A DNA stretch of 64,000 bases from Sphingopyxis sp. (GTDB lineage Bacteria; Pseudomonadota; Alphaproteobacteria; Sphingomonadales; Sphingomonadaceae). The position numbers and the translations under genes are program-made. Where the stretch lies: assembly GCA_017745175.1 (NCBI GenBank), contig JAGHZY010000021.1:44228-108227 (forward strand). The letters are read 5' to 3'. The notes beneath the pieces are model-generated. The model ran no database searches. It was not told the DNA's origin and saw only the letters and a list, made by a program, of their open reading frames with translations. Of the stretch, positions 63,055 through 64,000 are shown piece by piece (the first letter of the stretch is position 1; each line of letters starts with the position of its first letter).

Positions 63055-63807
63055 TCAGCGCGCCAGATAGCCGCCGTCGACCGCGAGCGGATGGCCGGTG
63101 ATGAAGCTTGCCCTGTCCGAACAGAGGAAGACCACCGCGTCGGCGACTTCCTGCGCTTCGCCGATGCGGTTCATCGGGTGCATCGCGGCGATGAAGCGCG
63201 CCGCCTCTTCCTCCTGCGCGATCGCCTCGACCATCGGCGTGCGGATCGCGCCCGGACAGACCGCGTTGATCCGGATGCCCTGCGCGGCATAACGCAGCGC
63301 CGCCGAGCGGGTCAGCCCGATAACGGCGTGCTTCGAACCGCAATAGCCCGCGCCGCCCGCGCCCGACATGCCGGCGATCGATGCGGTGTTGACGATCGCG
63401 CCGCGACCCGCGCGTTCCATATGGCGCAGCTCGGCGGTCATGCAGAGCAGCAGACCGCGCTGGTTGACCGCGATGCTGCGGTCATAGGCGGCGAGGTCGC
63501 CCCACGGCGTCTCCATCCCTTCCAGCGCAACCCCCGCATTGTTGAAGGCACAGTCGAGCCCGCCCCAATCGGCGACCAGCGCATCGACGAAGGCATCGAC
63601 CGCCGCGCCGTCGGTGACGTCGAGCGCACCGTGGCGCGCCTCGCCCCCTGCCGCAGCGACGAGCGCCGCGGTTTCCGCCGCGCTCCCGGCGTCGAGATCC
63701 GCGACCGCGACCCTTGCGCCCTCGGCGGCAAAAGCAAGCGCGGTCGCGCGGCCGATCCCGCTACCCCCGCCGGTGACGAATGCGATCTTTCCTGCGAGCA
63801 GTGCCAC
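63055..63807 (-). CDS. SDR family oxidoreductase
   Basis: A 250-residue SDR with TGGGSGIGRATALAFAAEG, ADLDAG, NNAGVALEG, NTASIAGM and YCGSKHAV (Tyr-X3-Lys). The start is a GTG at 63807 with AGGGGAA seven bases upstream, 14 bases after the thiolase stop. It is in line with that thiolase, suggesting a beta-oxidation pair. Confidence 0.84.
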   Translation of the reverse strand: MALLAGKIAFVTGGGSGIGRATALAFAAEGARVAVADLDAGSAAETAALVAAAGGEARHGALDVTDGAAVDAFVDALVADWGGLDCAFNNAGVALEGMETPWGDLAAYDRSIAVNQRGLLLCMTAELRHMERAGRGAIVNTASIAGMSGAGGAGYCGSKHAVIGLTRSAALRYAAQGIRINAVCPGAIRTPMVEAIAQEEEAARFIAAMHPMNRIGEAQEVADAVVFLCSDRASFITGHPLAVDGGYLAR

Positions 63808-63820
63808 GCCGCGTTCCCCT

Positions 63821-64000
63821 TCAGACGATCTCGAACAGTCCGGCGGCACCCATACCGCCCGCGACGCACATCGAGACGACGGCATAGCGCACGCCGCGCG
63901 CCGGTCATGCCGAAGGGGTGGCCGATCGCGATGCCGCCGCCGTTGACGTTGAGCCTGTCGGGATCGATGTCAAGCGTGTCGCGGCAATAGAGTGCCTGGC
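63821..64000 (-). pseudogene. Acetyl-CoA acyltransferase (thiolase), C-terminal end, frame broken
   Basis: The reverse strand reads CRDTLDIDPDRLNVNGGGIA and IGHPFGMTGAR, the thiolase His region, but then shifts frame before RYAVVSMCVAGG and MGAAGLFEIV, the thiolase C-terminus with its second active-site Cys. The linker that normally joins them (about 12 residues) is missing at about 63896-63905, and the total loss is not a multiple of three. Either a real frame-shifting deletion or a sequence error. The N-terminal part lies beyond the window. Confidence 0.7.

Overview
High GC, dense alternation of TonB-dependent receptors (TBDRs) with acyl-CoA dehydrogenases, short-chain dehydrogenases (SDRs) and oxygenases, and REP-like CCCGGCGAAAGCCGGGG palindromes point to an alphaproteobacterium of the Sphingomonadaceae (Sphingopyxis/Novosphingobium-like). 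The main theme is steroid catabolism. No tRNA, rRNA or CRISPR array was seen. All assignments come from reading the sequence and remembered family features; no database search was run.

Layout. 1-5.4 kb: two TBDR genes, each divergent from or next to a TetR gene with a palindromic candidate operator, then a secreted tyrosine-phosphatase-like protein. 5.4-8.1 kb: an AT-richer island with a serine-recombinase fragment, an Rhs C-terminal fragment, a small lipoprotein gene and an IS5-type transposase remnant, bounded by two halves of a REP-like palindrome. 8.1-21.2 kb: the steroid C/D-ring operon, ipdA-ipdB-hydratase-ipdC-echA20-two acyl-CoA dehydrogenases-fadA6-SDR-two acyl-CoA dehydrogenases-ipdF-MaoC dehydratase, tightly coupled, with a divergent SDR.

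21.2-25.1 kb: housekeeping genes (adenine deaminase, purine phosphoribosyltransferase, an MreB paralogue, a PAS protein, an RNase H-like protein). 25.1-30.3 kb: a BlaI/BlaR1-type unit with two tandem operators but no beta-lactamase; it feeds a secreted repeat protein and a TBDR. 30.3-36.1 kb: a FadD3-like CoA ligase, a LuxR regulator and a four-gene operon starting with a flavin reductase fused to a MarR-like domain.

36.3-47 kb: two TBDRs, a P450 resembling CYP51 coupled to a 2Fe-2S ferredoxin, an XRE-type regulator, an MDR oxidoreductase and a luciferase-like monooxygenase. 47-64 kb: a second catabolic block with a sulfotransferase, LuxR regulator, esterase, KshA-like Rieske oxygenase, six SDRs, three SnoaL/NTF2-fold proteins, an Old-Yellow-Enzyme protein with an Fe-S-like cysteine motif, a DUF1214 protein, two overlapping Lrp/AsnC regulators divergent from kstD, and a thiolase at the right edge whose frame is broken.

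Together, TBDRs would import steroid-like substrates. KstD, the KshA-like oxygenase, P450, OYE and SDRs would act on the nucleus. FadD3 and the ipd operon would take the remaining two rings to central metabolism. The meta-cleavage genes for rings A/B (hsaA, hsaC, hsaD) are not in this window, so the pathway must be completed elsewhere.
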